Assembly (NCBI RefSeq): GCF_905163445.1 | Contig: NC_053187.1 | Location: 3,782,001-3,846,000 of the forward strand | DNA: 64,000 nt | Direction of reading: 5' to 3' | Source: Pararge aegeria | Taxonomy: Eukaryota; Arthropoda; Insecta; Lepidoptera; Nymphalidae | Shown here: positions 31,803 through 43,560 of the stretch, piece by piece | How the letters are laid out: every line of letters begins with the position of its first letter | Numbering within the stretch: the stretch's first letter is position 1 | Notes under the pieces: model-generated | The model's input: the letters and a program-made list of their open reading frames with translations, nothing else | Told to the model about the DNA's origin: nothing | The model's database searches: none | Position numbers and translations under genes: made by a program

Positions 31803-32130
31803 ATGATAACCGATGGAAGGCAGACAATACACCGAGTTCAAGCCCCGGCACGCACCACTAACTTTTCGGAGTTATGTGCGTTTTCAATTTAAGCAATTTA
31901 AATATCACCTGCTTTAAACGGTGAACGAAAACATCGCGAGGATAACTGCATGCCTGAGTTCTCCATAACGTTCTCAAGGGCGTGTAAGGTCTAACAATCC
32001 GCACTTGGCCAGCGTGGTAGACTACGGCCTCAACCCTTCTCATTCTGAGAAGAGACCCGTGCCCCTATAGTGGGCCGTTATTGGATTGATGATGATGTCG
32101 ATGATGTTGATGATGGTGATGGTGACCAGC
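31803..32130 (+). mobile_element. (GATGAT)-tail SINE, near full length
   Basis: The B-box region GAGTTCAAGCCCCGGCACGC, CTAACTTTTCGGAGTTATGT, GCATGCCTGAG, ACCATTCCG-like and CAGCGTGGTAGACTACGGCC are in order. It ends in a long irregular GATGATGTCGATGATGTTGA tail (32076-32128). It is one of the best-preserved copies. Confidence 0.85.
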
Positions 32131-32811
32131 TGACTATGGAAATCCCACCAAGAGGCTTGTGTCCAGAAGTTTACCATTACCATTAGTTAAAACGACCACG
32201 ATTTAGAAATAGCACCTGCCCTTACATAAAAGTGGAATGGAGAAATTGAATTATAGAGTGGGTTTTAAGTTATCCGACCACATTTAAATGCGATAGGGAT
32301 CTAGCTGTTTTCATACTGGCACTATGAGCCAATTATTTGACGTGTTTATATAAACGTTGATTACCTATTTTATTGAGTTTGCGCTATTAGCAAATACCAA
32401 TAGAAATGTACATTTTACAATGATTTCATTAGCTCGCTTTATTGCCTTAAATAATTATTATTACTTAATCTTTAAACAGTTTTATGTATGCGATTTGTCT
32501 TACTTTTAACGTTGATTCTGTGTTTAAATAAGAGTGGGCTTCCCATAAAAGTCAAGAGTAATTATTAGCAGTTTAACCTAAATAGTAACATAACTGTCGA
32601 TTGAGTTGATAATTCATTAACATGAGAGCTTTATTGGCAAGAACTGCTGAAACCGCTAGCTAAACCTGTCAGCAATTTTGCACTTAGGCTATCCATTGCT
32701 GGAAACCGAATAAAAACCCCCAAAGTAGTTTCTAACAGCGCTATTAAATCAACGAAATTGAAAAGCTTCACTGGTGTACTTTTAAAAAAAAATAGTAATA
32801 ATTGACTAAGC
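32131..32811. other. Unique AT-rich stretch, nothing recognised
   Basis: A 90-codon minus-strand frame (32631-32903) runs into the following repeat and has no recognised domain. Confidence 0.3.
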
Positions 32812-32960
32812 AGATGGGCCACCTGATGATGGTTAATGGAAAATAATCCCCTATAAATAGAGCAACACTTCACAGGCCATGCCAAGAGCGTATCCTGTAA
32901 CATGCCGCCCTGTGTCCATCAATTTAAGACCTAGGTGTTAAGCCTCCTTTGCTTGTAATT
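32812..32960 (+). repeat. Lep1-like dispersed repeat, third copy
   Basis: AGATGGGCCACCTGATGATG, GCAACACTTCACAGGCCATG, GCCCTGTGTCCATCAA and ACCTAGGTGTTAAGCCTCC match the copies at 296 and 2401. This copy keeps the GGGCCACCTGATGG start best. Confidence 0.55.
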
Positions 32961-33057
32961 GTAATTAAAAAGCATAGGGATAGTAGGTAATTCCCCGGAC
33001 GAGCTCTGCCACAAAACGTTCTACTTATAACTACTAATTGCCTTCATTTTTTATAGA

Positions 33058-33410
33058 AAACTAGCGTACCCAGCCCGCTTAGCCGGGCTAGATTTTGCTT
33101 TATTTTATTTAAACAATAAACTTACATCATTAAATTTTTAATTTAAGTCTCATAATATATTAAATCATTCATTTCTCTCCGTATTCATTCTCTTATATTC
33201 TCTTCTCGAGCGGGTTGAAGATCATTATCTACACCCATGTACACCCAACAATAGAATATCAATTATCATCATAGTAAATAAAAGCTGTATTTGACAGTTT
33301 GCAAGTTCAAAATAGAGTGCTCCAATCGTCAAAGTTCATTGAAATCGGTCCAGCCGTTTCGGAGCCTATATGGAACATACCCACACACTTTCTCGTTTAT
33401 ATTCTCTATA
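33058..33410 (+). mobile_element. Dispersed element, CTAGCGTACCCAGCCCGC type
   Basis: It starts ACTAGCGTACCCAGCCCGCT and GCCGGGCTAG, and contains AGATCATTATCTACACCC. It ends GAAATCGGTCCAGCCGTTTC, GGAGCCTATA and CACACACTTTCTC. I recognise this as a near-complete copy of a common lepidopteran element whose class I am unsure of. Its 3' end recurs at 48190-48318. A 66-codon frame here (33299-33499) is element-derived. Confidence 0.65.
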
Positions 33411-33729
33411 CTCGTAGATGTCACATCTTGATGTATCTAAAAATACTTCCACTCTTTATGTCAACCTTCTCTGGAAAACTAAACTTTCCGGCGTATTAGT
33501 TTTCGGGAAACTGAAATAGTTACTCTTTGCCGTGGTTGCTCTTTGTGGTGGTGAAATTTCCTAATCACACATGATTAAAATGAATAAAAATAAAACTCTA
33601 CGTGGATATAGGCGCAAAAAATCTGAATAAACAGTTCTTGAGTATTTTGATGCGAATACATAATCTTCCATCGGCCCGCTAACTGTGGAAAATTTACAGA
33701 ATTTACTTGTATTTAATATTTCCAAACAC

Positions 33730-33806
33730 CCTCTTCTCACGGAATAATAAAGAGTCCTCTGAAAATGCGACTTAAGGCCGTAGTCCACCACGCTGGCTGA
33801 GTGCGT
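33730..33806 (-). mobile_element. Fragment of the (GATGAT)-tail SINE
   Basis: CTCTTCTCACGG and GGCCGTAGTCCACCACGCTG are the core of the SINE. The flanks are not SINE sequence. An 89-codon frame across it is chance. Confidence 0.5.
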
Positions 33807-34221
33807 GTTACAAGTCTGTAAGTCAATCACAAAAGAAAGACTTCTTGTTATTATACATTATCAAAGTATGCCTTATGTTTGTCTATAGCATAAAAATCTC
33901 TGTTGTCTACGAAACCAATTTGCGTACACAATTCGCGCTATTTATTATCCAAGAACGAAACAAGACGGACGTTTCGCCCGGTTACGTAATCCTTGGAGGT
34001 GGACACTGGACGCTGAGAAGTTATTATTTCATTTGTCAGTATTACCGGGGACACCTGAATCAATAAACTATATGGCTACAATTTATTTGCTAACGCGGTG
34101 AATTATGTAACACTGCTTTCGATATGGCACATTCTATCTTCTAAGCTGTTATTGTGTTTATTGAGGTTTGTTTGTTTTTACCTAAGCACTTAAAAATATT
34201 AACCCTAAGATATTATAAAAA
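33807..34221. other. Unique stretch, nothing recognised
   Basis: A 73-codon plus-strand frame (33845-34066) has no recognised motif. No repeat family is visible. Confidence 0.3.
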
Positions 34222-34481
34222 TAAATAAAAATAAATATACTACGACAATACACACATCGCCATCTAGCCCCAAACTAAGCGTAACTTGTGTTATGTGTAC
34301 TAAGATGGCTGATTAATATTTTCATATATAATAATCATAAATACTTAGAATATTCATATAAACACCCAGATACTGAAAAACAATCATGCTCATCACACAA
34401 ACATTTTCCAGTAGTAGGAATCGAACCCCCGGCCTTGGCCTCAGAAAGCAGTGTCACTGCCCACTGCGCCAGTCGGCCGTC
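34222..34481 (-). mobile_element. Metulj-like SINE, near full length
   Basis: On the minus strand the head GGCCGACTGGCGCAGTGGGC, the B box GGGTTCGATTCCTACTACTG, the TGTTTGTGTGATGAGCATGA phrase and the 3' end GGGGCTAGATGGCGATGTGT are all present. The 69-codon plus-strand frame starting at 34288 is SINE complement. Confidence 0.9.
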
Positions 34482-34652
34482 AGTGTATATTCCATGAAAA
34501 GACTGTAGTTACTTGAGCATTACTTTTTAGTAACACATACATTGAATTGGCAGATTTCTTGTAAAACATAACGTAATATTTATTCCTCAGGTACCTAAAG
34601 TGATTTGGCGAATAAAAACTGACCTTTGGAAGGCAATTAATCAGCTTATATA

Positions 34653-35010
34653 GATTTGAAACAGACCTACGTCCAACAATGGACGTCAATCAGTTGATAT
34701 GATGATGGTGATGATCCACCTAATTAAAGGTCTAACTCCAGCCTCTTCAGATCCTAACGTCCATTAGTTCTCCCAGGCATATATATGCCCCACGTTTTGC
34801 CATATCAGATACATTGAGATATGTCTGTTACTTTTGGTTTCCTAGTTCAATGAGCTATAAGTACCGCCCGTAACCACTTCTGCTTTAAAACTTCTCGACC
34901 AATGTCAGTAATGCTACTTCTTCTATCATTTCCAGCTCACGTAAAGATACTCGAAGCCTAGCTCTCTCAATCAGCCGCTGAGTTTCTCTGAGGGCATATT
35001 TACCGGTACC
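34653..35010 (-). mobile_element. RTE-type LINE remnants in opposite orientations
   Basis: Positions 34653-34717 (plus) are the RTE 3' end (CAATGGACGTCAATCAG followed by GATGATGGTGATGATC). From about 34727 to 35010 the minus strand carries an older RTE segment; around 34900-35000 it reads ALRETQRLIERARLRVSLRE, the family motif upstream of the DQIRNEE region. Both are heavily diverged. Confidence 0.55.
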
Positions 35011-35690
35011 AATGTATGCCATCCCCGTGATTCAGATTGCCACAATCACTTTATCCACTTCTACGGTAATTCAAAATACAAAGCAATCCATTTGACCATG
35101 CTCTTTAATGGTGTTACAAAATTTACCTTCTACTGTTTTCGTAAAGTCCTTCTCGTTAATGTACACCGCGAAATCTTTTACAAATAGACAATGCGAGACT
35201 AAAGTGATTGCCATCGGCCCTTGACATGACAGTTTCAGCATAATGAAACACTAAGGTTGCCCACCCACTATTCACTGTACTTAAAAAAAATCTAAAATTA
35301 ATTAAATTCAAGTGGCCCTTATTTACAAGCACTGTCGAAACAACGATGTGTAGATAATATCAGACTACCGAGTAATTTGTTTTAAATCTTCCATATGAAT
35401 CGCTTTAGGTTTTCATTCAGTATAACTACTTCTACGGTTATATTACATCTGCTATGGACCTCTGTCACTACAACGCCTTGTAATCTGGCCATCAAAATGG
35501 TTAACTCTAAGCCTTTTTATTCGATTTTGGATTAGGTTAGTAAGAATTAAAACTATTTTTTAACAGCGATAATAACCGAGAATGAAATAACTGTGCTATC
35601 CAATGCACGTTAGGGGATAGGGCCCAAATTTTAACTATGGACTGGACATAACAAAAACTCAAAAATTCGGGACTCGGGAATTTTAGAGCA
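35011..35690. other. Mostly unique, possibly more RTE-derived sequence at its start
   Basis: The first 200 or so bases have a more even base composition and may continue the old RTE copy, but I could not confirm a frame. Confidence 0.25.
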
Positions 35691-35795
35691 CCTTATAATC
35701 CTAATCGTCGGGAAGAGTGGCGACGGATTGTAAAGCGAGCCACAACACCCAGATTACAACCCCGACCAGTTTATCAAAACTGTAACGTTTAAGAC
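35691..35795 (+). pseudogene. Possible LINE ORF C-terminus
   Basis: A frame from 35697 reads NPNRREEWRRIVKRATTPRL and ends at a TAA near 35790. The REEWRRIVKRAT-like motif is typical of the last residues of LINE-encoded reverse-transcriptase proteins. There is no upstream coding support, so it is a short 5'-truncated remnant at best. Confidence 0.4.
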
Positions 35796-36329
35796 GAAGA
35801 AGTATAATGATAAGTCGAACATCCTAACTGCTTTAAGAACAACGAGGTAATCAATTAAACAGTTTAATATAATTGTTTATAAGGAAGGTTCTAAAGTTAC
35901 TGCTATGTAACGGTTACAGCGCTCTTCACTTTTAGTATTTTTTTAGTTCAAAACGCTAGTAGAGTTAAAATTCTAATTGTACTAGTTGGGATGTTATGTT
36001 TATCTTTCATTACATATCTACCACAGTGAGATAAGTGAGCGAGAACCTTTAGGTCCTAGTAGGCCAATTATAGCCGTTCTGTGCTATTTACGCATTTGTT
36101 TGCATATAATTACTATCATAGACAAACGATAGTCCACGCATTAAGCCCATAGTAATTACAAACGCGACTTTATATCAAAGTTAAGTAATAAAAGATAATT
36201 GGTTTAATAATTTCCGTCAACTGCGTCTTACGTTTTTAGGACTTGCCAACAACTTCGTTAGGGCTTTGTCATTAGTCTTTGGATTGTAAATAAACAGTAA
36301 ACTACTGTAATTAAACCAATTGGAAAACT
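35796..36329. other. Unique AT-rich stretch, nothing recognised
   Basis: No repeat or open frame of note is visible. Confidence 0.3.
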
Positions 36330-36480
36330 GACCAGCTCAAAAGTGGGAGGTTCTATCCCCGGCGAGCACAAATTGAGACTTTATAATTTTTAATTTGCTT
36401 TTTGGTCTGGCCTGGAGGGACTTCGGATGTAGCTAGTTACCACCATACCAAAGACGTGCCGCCAAGCGAATTTTCTAGTT
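36330..36480 (+). mobile_element. Third-family SINE, central part
   Basis: AAGTGGGAGGTTCTATCCCC, TTTTTGGTCTGGCCTGGAGG and TAGCTAGTTACCACCATACC match the minus-strand copy at 7986-8235. The 5' A box is missing. Confidence 0.65.
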
Positions 36481-36486
36481 TATTCG

Positions 36487-36625
36487 GTTTTTAAACCCCG
36501 ACACAAAAACGACAGTATGTTATGAGTCTGACTGTGTGTGTATGTGTGTGTGTGTGTCCAAGATGGCGGCCACCATTTTTTTCCACAACTTGCTCAATAT
36601 GGGTATCAAATTAAATTAGTAGCTT
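36487..36625 (+). repeat. Dispersed repeat with (TG)n and a YY1-like motif
   Basis: TTTTAAACCCCGACACAAAA and GACAGTATGTTATGAGTCTG are followed by a (TG)n run (36533-36556) and CCAAGATGGCGGCCACCATT. The prelude is a known kind of lepidopteran dispersed repeat. AAGATGGCGGC matches the core of the YY1/Pho-type binding consensus. Confidence 0.5.
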
Positions 36626-38724
36626 AACTAAAATTAGTAGTAGTGGCTTAACTAGTAGAATAATGTAAACGATATGGATATCTCTTTTTAGGATGATAAT
36701 GGATCCACCTAAACTAACCTTGCAATAAAAGTAACGAACGATAAAAACTGAAATGCGCACTAATATTAATAAAAGACATCAATAGTATGTCAATCAAATA
36801 AAAAATACAACTTTAAGCTTCTTTTAAGTAGAATCTACAGATTTGGCACACCTAAAAGCCAAAAAAGCAAAAAAAAGAAGAAGAAGTAGAGTCCAATATA
36901 TATTATATTCTGTGTATATTATAAACAAAATTTTGGCAGTGGCTTACAAAGAACCGACCGGTAAAAAAAAAAAATAATGGTGCAGATTATATATGCAACA
37001 GCCATTTTACGATTGCGATATTAAAAGAGTAATTAGTCGCGAAAAAATTATTAAAAGGCTTGCTCAGCATTATCCATAAAAACATTTAGATTGTTGAATA
37101 AAAATAACCTATTATCAAACTAAAGAGGAAATAATTGAACAAACGTTAAACTAACCAAATAAAGCCATATATAGTATTCAAATTGAATTTAAAACATTAT
37201 AGCGGAAGGCGAATAATTATATAAAGCGACATAATTTCAGTGTCTCAAATAACCGAGAGCACATTTCCATAATCGGATATTTTAGCTCACTTTGCATCCC
37301 TTTGCATATTTTCATCAATGGAAAAGAACCTTTTTGCTAAGCTCATAAAGATTGAAAACCGCTTGCAATTAAATTCTCAAGTTAAAAGGTAAACGCGCAT
37401 GTTGTAGACTTCAGTACAGCACGGTACCATGGCGTCTGAATCGTGTTACATAACTTTTGTTGATTTACTTCTTCGGGAAGAGATTTTGCTTGAAGTGGAA
37501 ATGCGCGTTTATTATCAAATTATTTAAATAAAATATTCCATTGTAGCCCGCATTGTTTTAAAGTCGTGTTTTTTAAACTTTGGGTGATTGTTAAGTAGAA
37601 ATTCATCAGCTGCAGCATCGAATTTTTTGTTAGATTTTGTAACCAATGTAAATCTTAGTATGGCTCATTTTATCTACATACCTTTTAATTTGATCCCAGA
37701 GATGAAAGCACTTGTCCAAAGTTGCAAGATATCAAGTGTTGATGCATATTAGGTGGTAGCCGACTAAGGGATTAATTTATATTGCGTCTACGTTTCTCAT
37801 TCGTACGTTTATGAACGAGTAGCTCTTGCATATTATTTAATGGGTCATCTTACACTTAGTGTAGGCCAACAGTTCGGAACTGTGTTAAACGATGTATTTT
37901 AAAAATAAAACAAGTTTCTATCTGGGTTAGTGAAGCCTGAACTTAAAACGCTTGAGTGCTGGTGCGTAAAAACGTAATTAAAAGTTCGACTTTTGGGGTT
38001 TATTAATTGATTTTTTAATCGAAATAATCACAAACAACGTCAAGACACGGTTAATGCAGTTTTGTACCATTTTGGTTTGTGCTGCGTAATCTAATAAAAT
38101 CGTCAGAAGCCTAGACGTCAGGTTTCTGGCACGGCCTTGCATAGAGAAGCAACTGGAGTACAAGTGACTTATGTATTCAAGCACCAAAAGTCCAGAAGAG
38201 AAAAAGTAGATGAACAAGTTTACGTGCAGAAATCAGCTCAATAAAAGATCTGAATTGCTTATGAAATAGTAGAGAAAAGAGAAATAGTTGAAGTACAGAT
38301 CCCGGCATAGAAGGTAAAAAAACGCACATTGATCATGATGATGCTAAATAGAAGCCCGAAACACACGCTCCACTTTAATAATATTATCTCGAAGTTTACC
38401 ACTACTATAACGATTATTCGTCTTTATTTTCTCGACCGTCACAGTTAAGGTTTTTTATGCATTTCCACACTATATAATCTTGTAACGCTTGTAATTTTAG
38501 TGTTACACGTTATGATTTTACGGGTCGGGTGCGATGTCAGTACTATTGAGATAAAGTAAAAAAAAACTTCATCCATTTCTACTCTTGCTTTTTAACTAAT
38601 CGATCCATATTGATAACTCTGGTTCTTTCTTCAACGGACCTTCCCATTTCCGATACGACCACGTGAGGATGTCTAGAACTCGCTCCACCACTTGGTGAAT
38701 AACTCTGAGCTATCTTGTAAGGGC
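36626..38724. other. Unique AT-rich stretch, nothing recognised
   Basis: A 79-codon minus-strand frame (37978-38217) has no recognised domain. I saw no repeat of the families in this window over about 2 kb. Confidence 0.35.
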
Positions 38725-39228
38725 CATCATCATCATCAAGCCATTACCGGCCAACTACAGGGCACGGGTCTCCTCTCAGAGTTATAAGGGCTTAGACCGT
38801 AGTCTACCACGCTGGCCAAGTGCGGATTAATTGACATCCAACGCCGTTGAGAACATTATGGAGAGCTCTCAGGCATGCAGGTTTCCACACAATATTTACC
38901 TTCACCGTTAAAGCAAGTATAGCGGTCTCCACATTACATAACTAGATGGCGCTACAAAAATCCTGCATCGCGCTAGCGAAGTGTTCACTAACAATGCCTA
39001 TATATACAACTTCCAAAAATGAATGTTCGGACCTCGGTCCCCGAGCACGATCACCCGCTCGGAGGAAGATCTTCCTATTGTTACGGTCGAGCGTATCACC
39101 ATAGCTCCCGTACAGCAAGTGATATTTAAATTGCTTAAATTAAAACGCACATAGCTCCGAAATGTCAGTGGGCGAACTCGGTCTCCACGAAAGGAAAGCC
39201 TAGCACTAGGCTATCACCGTTTCATGGT
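38725..39228 (-). mobile_element. (GATGAT)-tail SINE split by a 195-bp insertion
   Basis: The SINE occupies 38725-38918 and 39121-39228 on the minus strand, with its GATGATGATGATG tail at the left and its tRNA head at the right. The two halves join exactly when the intervening sequence and one copy of AGCAAGT are removed. Confidence 0.85.
38919..39113. mobile_element. 195-bp insertion with a 7-bp target-site duplication
   Basis: The insert is flanked by AGCAAGT at 38912-38918 and 39114-39120. It is GC-richer than its surroundings and contains CTAGATGGCGCTAC, TATATATACAAC and CTCGGTCCCCGAG. There are no terminal inverted repeats, no poly-A and no open frame. If the duplication is read as GCAAG, the insert ends in ACA, so a solo LTR is possible. 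The class is unknown. Confidence 0.7.
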
Positions 39229-39800
39229 AAGGGCTATAGTTAGTGCCGATGCTTCAGAGTCATAAGGTATAACAATAAAGACAGGTTCGAAGAATTAAGT
39301 AGGAACATAAACATTCCATAGTAATACTCGACTACACTACAAACTTTTTCAGTAGTTCCGGAAACACAGGCTCTTCTAAGAATCTGTCTACTTCTGACTG
39401 TATGATTTACAGAAGGTTCAAGCTGTGTTCTTTGGCCGCTTTTTGACTCTAAACTATCTAATGATGTTCATAATTAGCGGCCATATTTTGGAGCCATGAA
39501 TTATTACAATAAAGATTATGAAAAAGAAAGTACGACTACCCAATACTACATTGTATTGCTTTGCTTTCTATATTTACACTTCGAGTTGTGTAGATAAATC
39601 AGATTCTTTTACGGATTTGCCCACTTCTGATTCGATTAGAGAGAAGTTTCAAGGTTGGGGTCTTAGTGGCACTGAGCTTTCTTATTATGCCCATAGTTAG
39701 TGACAATGATTCGGAGCAATGAATTATTACAATAATGATAAACGGGAAATATAAAGTGAGACCATTTAAGTTGAATTCAACATTCCACTATACCGGGACA
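39229..39800 (+). repeat. Diverged tandem array, about 230-bp unit, 2.5 copies
   Basis: The phrase ATAGTTAGTG..GGAGCCATGAATTATTACAA recurs at about 39236, 39468 and 39691. A second phrase, CTACTTCTGACTG or CCACTTCTGATTCG, recurs at about 39388 and 39618. The spacing is 223-232 bp. A 60-codon frame in the second unit has a faint counterpart in the first, so a coding relic is conceivable but not shown. Confidence 0.55.
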
Positions 39801-40599
39801 AGTTTAAAATTATTTCATTTTGCGATTGTTTGTTTCATAAGTAAGTAGTTGCTCTTAATTGGATTGGATTGAATTCTATTCCGTGTACCACTATCGAAGC
39901 CTTGAAATGATTTGCGTTATGTCAGGAATTCCCATTAATATAATACGGCATCTTATTATGGGACTTGGTTTAAAAAATTCCGTGAAGCATAATTATAACC
40001 TTGCAGGTCTACTATTTAGTATGTCGGAAAATGGATCAGAAGATCCTGGATTCAGTTCTCAGATCGTAACAAAAGATGTGAGATGTATCGTTTTCCAGTC
40101 TTGAAATTCTTAGTGACAGCTTGACTTTAAAGACTAAAGATTTCCCACCCCGTGCTTCTCTCTCTCTCACTCTTGTCGAAGAGGCGGCCTGTTACCAGCT
40201 ATGGGACATTATTATGGGCTGTAGTCTGTAGATGATAAAGTAACCGAACACATCCACGATATCAGTTTTATTGCTAATATGATAAATGTAAAAATGGGTC
40301 TGCTTTTTTCTTCTGTTCTTGATGAAATTTAGCACATTTTGTATGTTCTAAATCGCATAATTGCATCCCGGAAATGGAAATAAATATTACTATCCTATAA
40401 TCATTGGACATAATATCTATTTTTATCCCGAGAAAGCACCTATTCCATTCAAACCATTCCGGGGCCGATGCTAAACCGATCTGGGGAAAATTTGCATAGA
40501 GATTGCTTGCATATAATATTTCATATACCAGAAAGACTAAGTTTCTCGAAAGATTTAATAAAACCAAAAAGAATCGGGTTGTAATAAATGACACTATAA
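39801..40599. other. Unique AT-rich stretch, nothing recognised
   Basis: Frames of 81 codons (39859-40104, plus) and 106 codons (40274-40594, minus) have no recognised motif. The second is immediately followed by a SINE. I treat both as chance. Confidence 0.3.
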
Positions 40600-40912
40600 C
40601 AGGGGTAGGGATAGCGCATTGGGTAGGAGCTCAACTTCACACCTCGAACTTTTCTATGTTATATGCGTTTTAAGTAATTAAAATATCACTTGCTTCAACA
40701 GTGAAGGAAAAAATCGTGAGGGAACCTGCATGCTTGAGAGAGTTCTACTTAATGATCTCAAAGGTGTGTGGAGTCCACCAATCCGCACTGGGCCAGCGTG
40801 GTGTAGTTCACCAGGCCTTAACCCCTCCTCATTGTAGGAGGAGGAGACCCATGCTCCATAGTGGGCCGGTAATAGGTAGATGTGATGATGATGACGATGA
40901 TGATAACATCTA
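40600..40912 (+). mobile_element. (GATGAT)-tail SINE, plus copy of a tail-to-tail pair
   Basis: A degraded head (CATTGGGTAGGAGC), GCATGCTTGAGAGAG, CACCAATCCGCACTGGGCCA and GTGGGCCGGTAATAGG are followed by a GATGATGATGACGATGATGA tail. Two overlapping frames of 70 and 82 codons are SINE-derived. Confidence 0.8.
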
Positions 40913-40914
40913 GT

Positions 40915-41020
40915 TATCATCATCATATCAACTCATTACCCACTACGGGGCACGGGTCTCTTCTCACAATGAGAAGGATTTCGGCCGCAGTCCACCACGC
41001 TAACACATTGCGGTTGTTAC
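40915..41020 (-). mobile_element. (GATGAT)-tail SINE 3' end, minus copy of the pair
   Basis: ATCATCATCATATCAACTCA, GGCACGGGTCTCTTCTCACA and CGCAGTCCACCACGC are the minus-strand 3' third of the SINE. It meets the previous copy tail to tail through GATAACATCTAGTTATC, itself a small hairpin. Confidence 0.75.
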
Positions 41021-43157
41021 AGCTTGTGATAATGTAGTCTTATATGTGTGTGCCACTGCGTAGATCAAACATCTGTGTATGCTCTTCATACGTGGCCTTA
41101 AACATGTATATACATTTTAATTACTTTTCTTTAATATTTTTGCATTTTGCATGCATGTTAGCTAAATCTATATCCAAAATAAAATATACTTGTCGTAGTC
41201 TCATGTCGTTGTATCAAAAATAATTATATAGGGGAGAGCACTGATATCTATAGTACGAGTTTTTACTCAGTTTAGGTACCAGTGATTCAACCATACTTAG
41301 TACTAAGCTATGATTTCTGTCACAATTTAATAATCGTGTGAATAAATGATTTTTATTATTATTATATTCATATATAAAATATTATATGATTCACAGTTGT
41401 TATAGCACATGCAAATTAGAAGCGTTTTTCGGCATCGCGTGCTCGCCATCAAATTGCGGTACTCCATTTTGGGAATTAAGGTCGTGCCACACTGGAGCCG
41501 CCTATTGCCGCCTATTATAACGGCATCACTGCCAATTCAGGTATTGTGTAACATTTGCGTTGTGTGTTGTGTTTTTACATCACCGATCGTATCTTCCCGG
41601 AAACATAGCTTATTTGGTGCTGGAAAACCGTAGAGCTTCGGGAAGTGAATAATGGGTGTAGAATTGTACAGACCCTAGGGCCCTTCCAATATCTTTGTCT
41701 CCTAATTCTGGTGTTATGTTGGTTAATAGTATTCTAACGGTAAATCCAAACTAATCATTGGCATCTTAAAGACGAGGTAAGATTTCCCACTTTAGAGCAC
41801 ATTTTTACATTTCATTCAAGCATATAATACGAGATCTTTGTATGGTATAAAGAGTTTATAAAAATAGCTAAATCCAGGTAAACATAATAGTGTAGTAACA
41901 TATATATATCATTTATTTGTTCAAAATAAAATACTAAACACATTGTAACTTACAAATAAGGCGCCATGGAATAAGAGCCTCAAAAATAAAAATAAAAAAT
42001 CTTTTTTTTCTGACTCCCGGAGACCAGGCAGCCTTTTACTAATTTCTAACTTATTTTAATTAGGCTGAACAGGCCGCTGCCTTAGCTTGATGCTGCAGTC
42101 GAAAATGATTTTTATGTAGGAATCGAATAGATACAGCCGTATTGCAACTGTGCTTCGAAACCGTTCACTTCTCTCATAGAAGACTATGAGGTTAAGTACA
42201 GTTTATTAATATAATTAAAGAATTTAATTCTAATATGGACATCTAGCGTGGTAAAATTACTTTAAGAATTGTTTATTAACATTGTATGTATAATTTTAGA
42301 TCGAGTTTATTCAGTAAGCCTTTTATGAATTTGAATATATAGAAACATGTACTCGTAAAGCATTTTGTATATTTTGTCGATATGTAATACCGGGCAACTA
42401 AAAATACTTGTAATACTTTAATACACAAAATAATGTTAATGTGACTAGACGTTGCCTAGTTTCTAGCTACGGTAGAACATTCTTCACTTTTTGCCTACAC
42501 CACACCATAAAGATGTTCAGAGAAAGTAATCGGTGCTTTCTAGGCTGATTGCTGATGATAAAAGCTTTGGAAGATTTATTATTTACTTGAAATGTTGAGC
42601 TGTCACGCTAAAGGGCCATGGCGATCGACAAAAAGTTGATATAACCTATTTTGAAAATAAACACAAACGATGGATTCAATGTCGCCATGAAAATAAAAAA
42701 GGTGACAGATGTTATAATAGATCCACTAATAAGATAAGATTATAATAAATAACTAATTTAGTATTGGGATTCTTTGTGAAGATTTTTGACACTCTAAATT
42801 TCGTAGCTATACGAAATTTAGTGTTTATATAGAACCCTAATACGGTATTTGAAAACTAATACCTAAATAGGGCACTTTATAGATATGAATAATTAGTTTT
42901 ACAAAATTTAAAGTTACGTAGGTAGCAGGAAGCTCTTAACTGTATAGCAAGTGGCATATTTCATTGCGCCGTTTAGTAGAAGGTGTCTTGTTGTAAATTC
43001 GCAGATAATGTCGCGAGGCCGGCGATAAGTTTCCGAGATCGGGCGTGACAGCCACACAAAGATTCCTAGAAACGTTAGCTGTCAGCGGTGCTATTCTCTG
43101 ACCAGCCTAGCTTTCAACGCTGCCGCAGCGACAAATTTGATCGTAATACACTTCACG
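41021..43157. other. Mostly unique; short shared block and a hairpin
   Basis: Positions 41230-41275 repeat the block at 30513-30560. A 12-bp perfect stem lies at 42794-42805 and 42810-42821 (CTAAATTTCGTA). The frame at 41409-41633 (74 codons) has no recognised motif. Positions 42985-43157 are GC-richer (GTCGCGAGGCCGGCG, GCTGCCGCAGCG) without repeat similarity. Confidence 0.35.
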
Positions 43158-43252
43158 ATCGGCCGATTGGCGCAGTGGGCAGCGACCCTGTTTTCTAAGA
43201 CCACGATTCACACAACTGGGAAATGTTTGTGTGATGAACATGAATGTTTTTC
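43158..43252 (+). mobile_element. Metulj-like SINE, 3'-truncated
   Basis: The head GGCCGATTGGCGCAGTGGGC and the AAATGTTTGTGTGATGAACA phrase are intact, but the B box is damaged (ACGATTCACACAACTGG). The 3' half is missing after GAATGTTTTTCA. Confidence 0.8.
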
Positions 43253-43560
43253 AAGTAATTATCTATTTTAACTAGCTATGTTAGGGCGTGGGCGACGTGA
43301 CTAATTTCTTAACTTGTAAGTGCAACGCTTTTGTTTTTTTTAAAGGTTGGGAACCCCTGGTATAGTCTATTTTTCTTTTTCCTAAAAACGCGTAAATGTT
43401 TAGCTTAGTGCGTAGACGGTAATGTGAACACAATGAAACTTTCTCAGAAATGTATATTTAAGAAAAAACAAACTACAGCATTAAACGCCACCAACATAAG
43501 CTAGTAATAAATTTGGCTCGATCATAACACTGAACCGAAACTAAACAATGGATTAAGTCG
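43253..43560. other. Unique stretch, nothing recognised
   Basis: No repeat family or open frame of note is visible. Confidence 0.3.

Noticed and set aside
39229..39800. CRISPR array or satellite DNA
   Set aside because: Units are long, diverged and few, and the host is eukaryotic; no short exact repeats with regular spacers occur anywhere in the window.
40274..40594. 106-codon minus-strand open frame
   Set aside because: No recognised domain; composition is like the surrounding non-coding DNA. It could only be rescued by transcript evidence.
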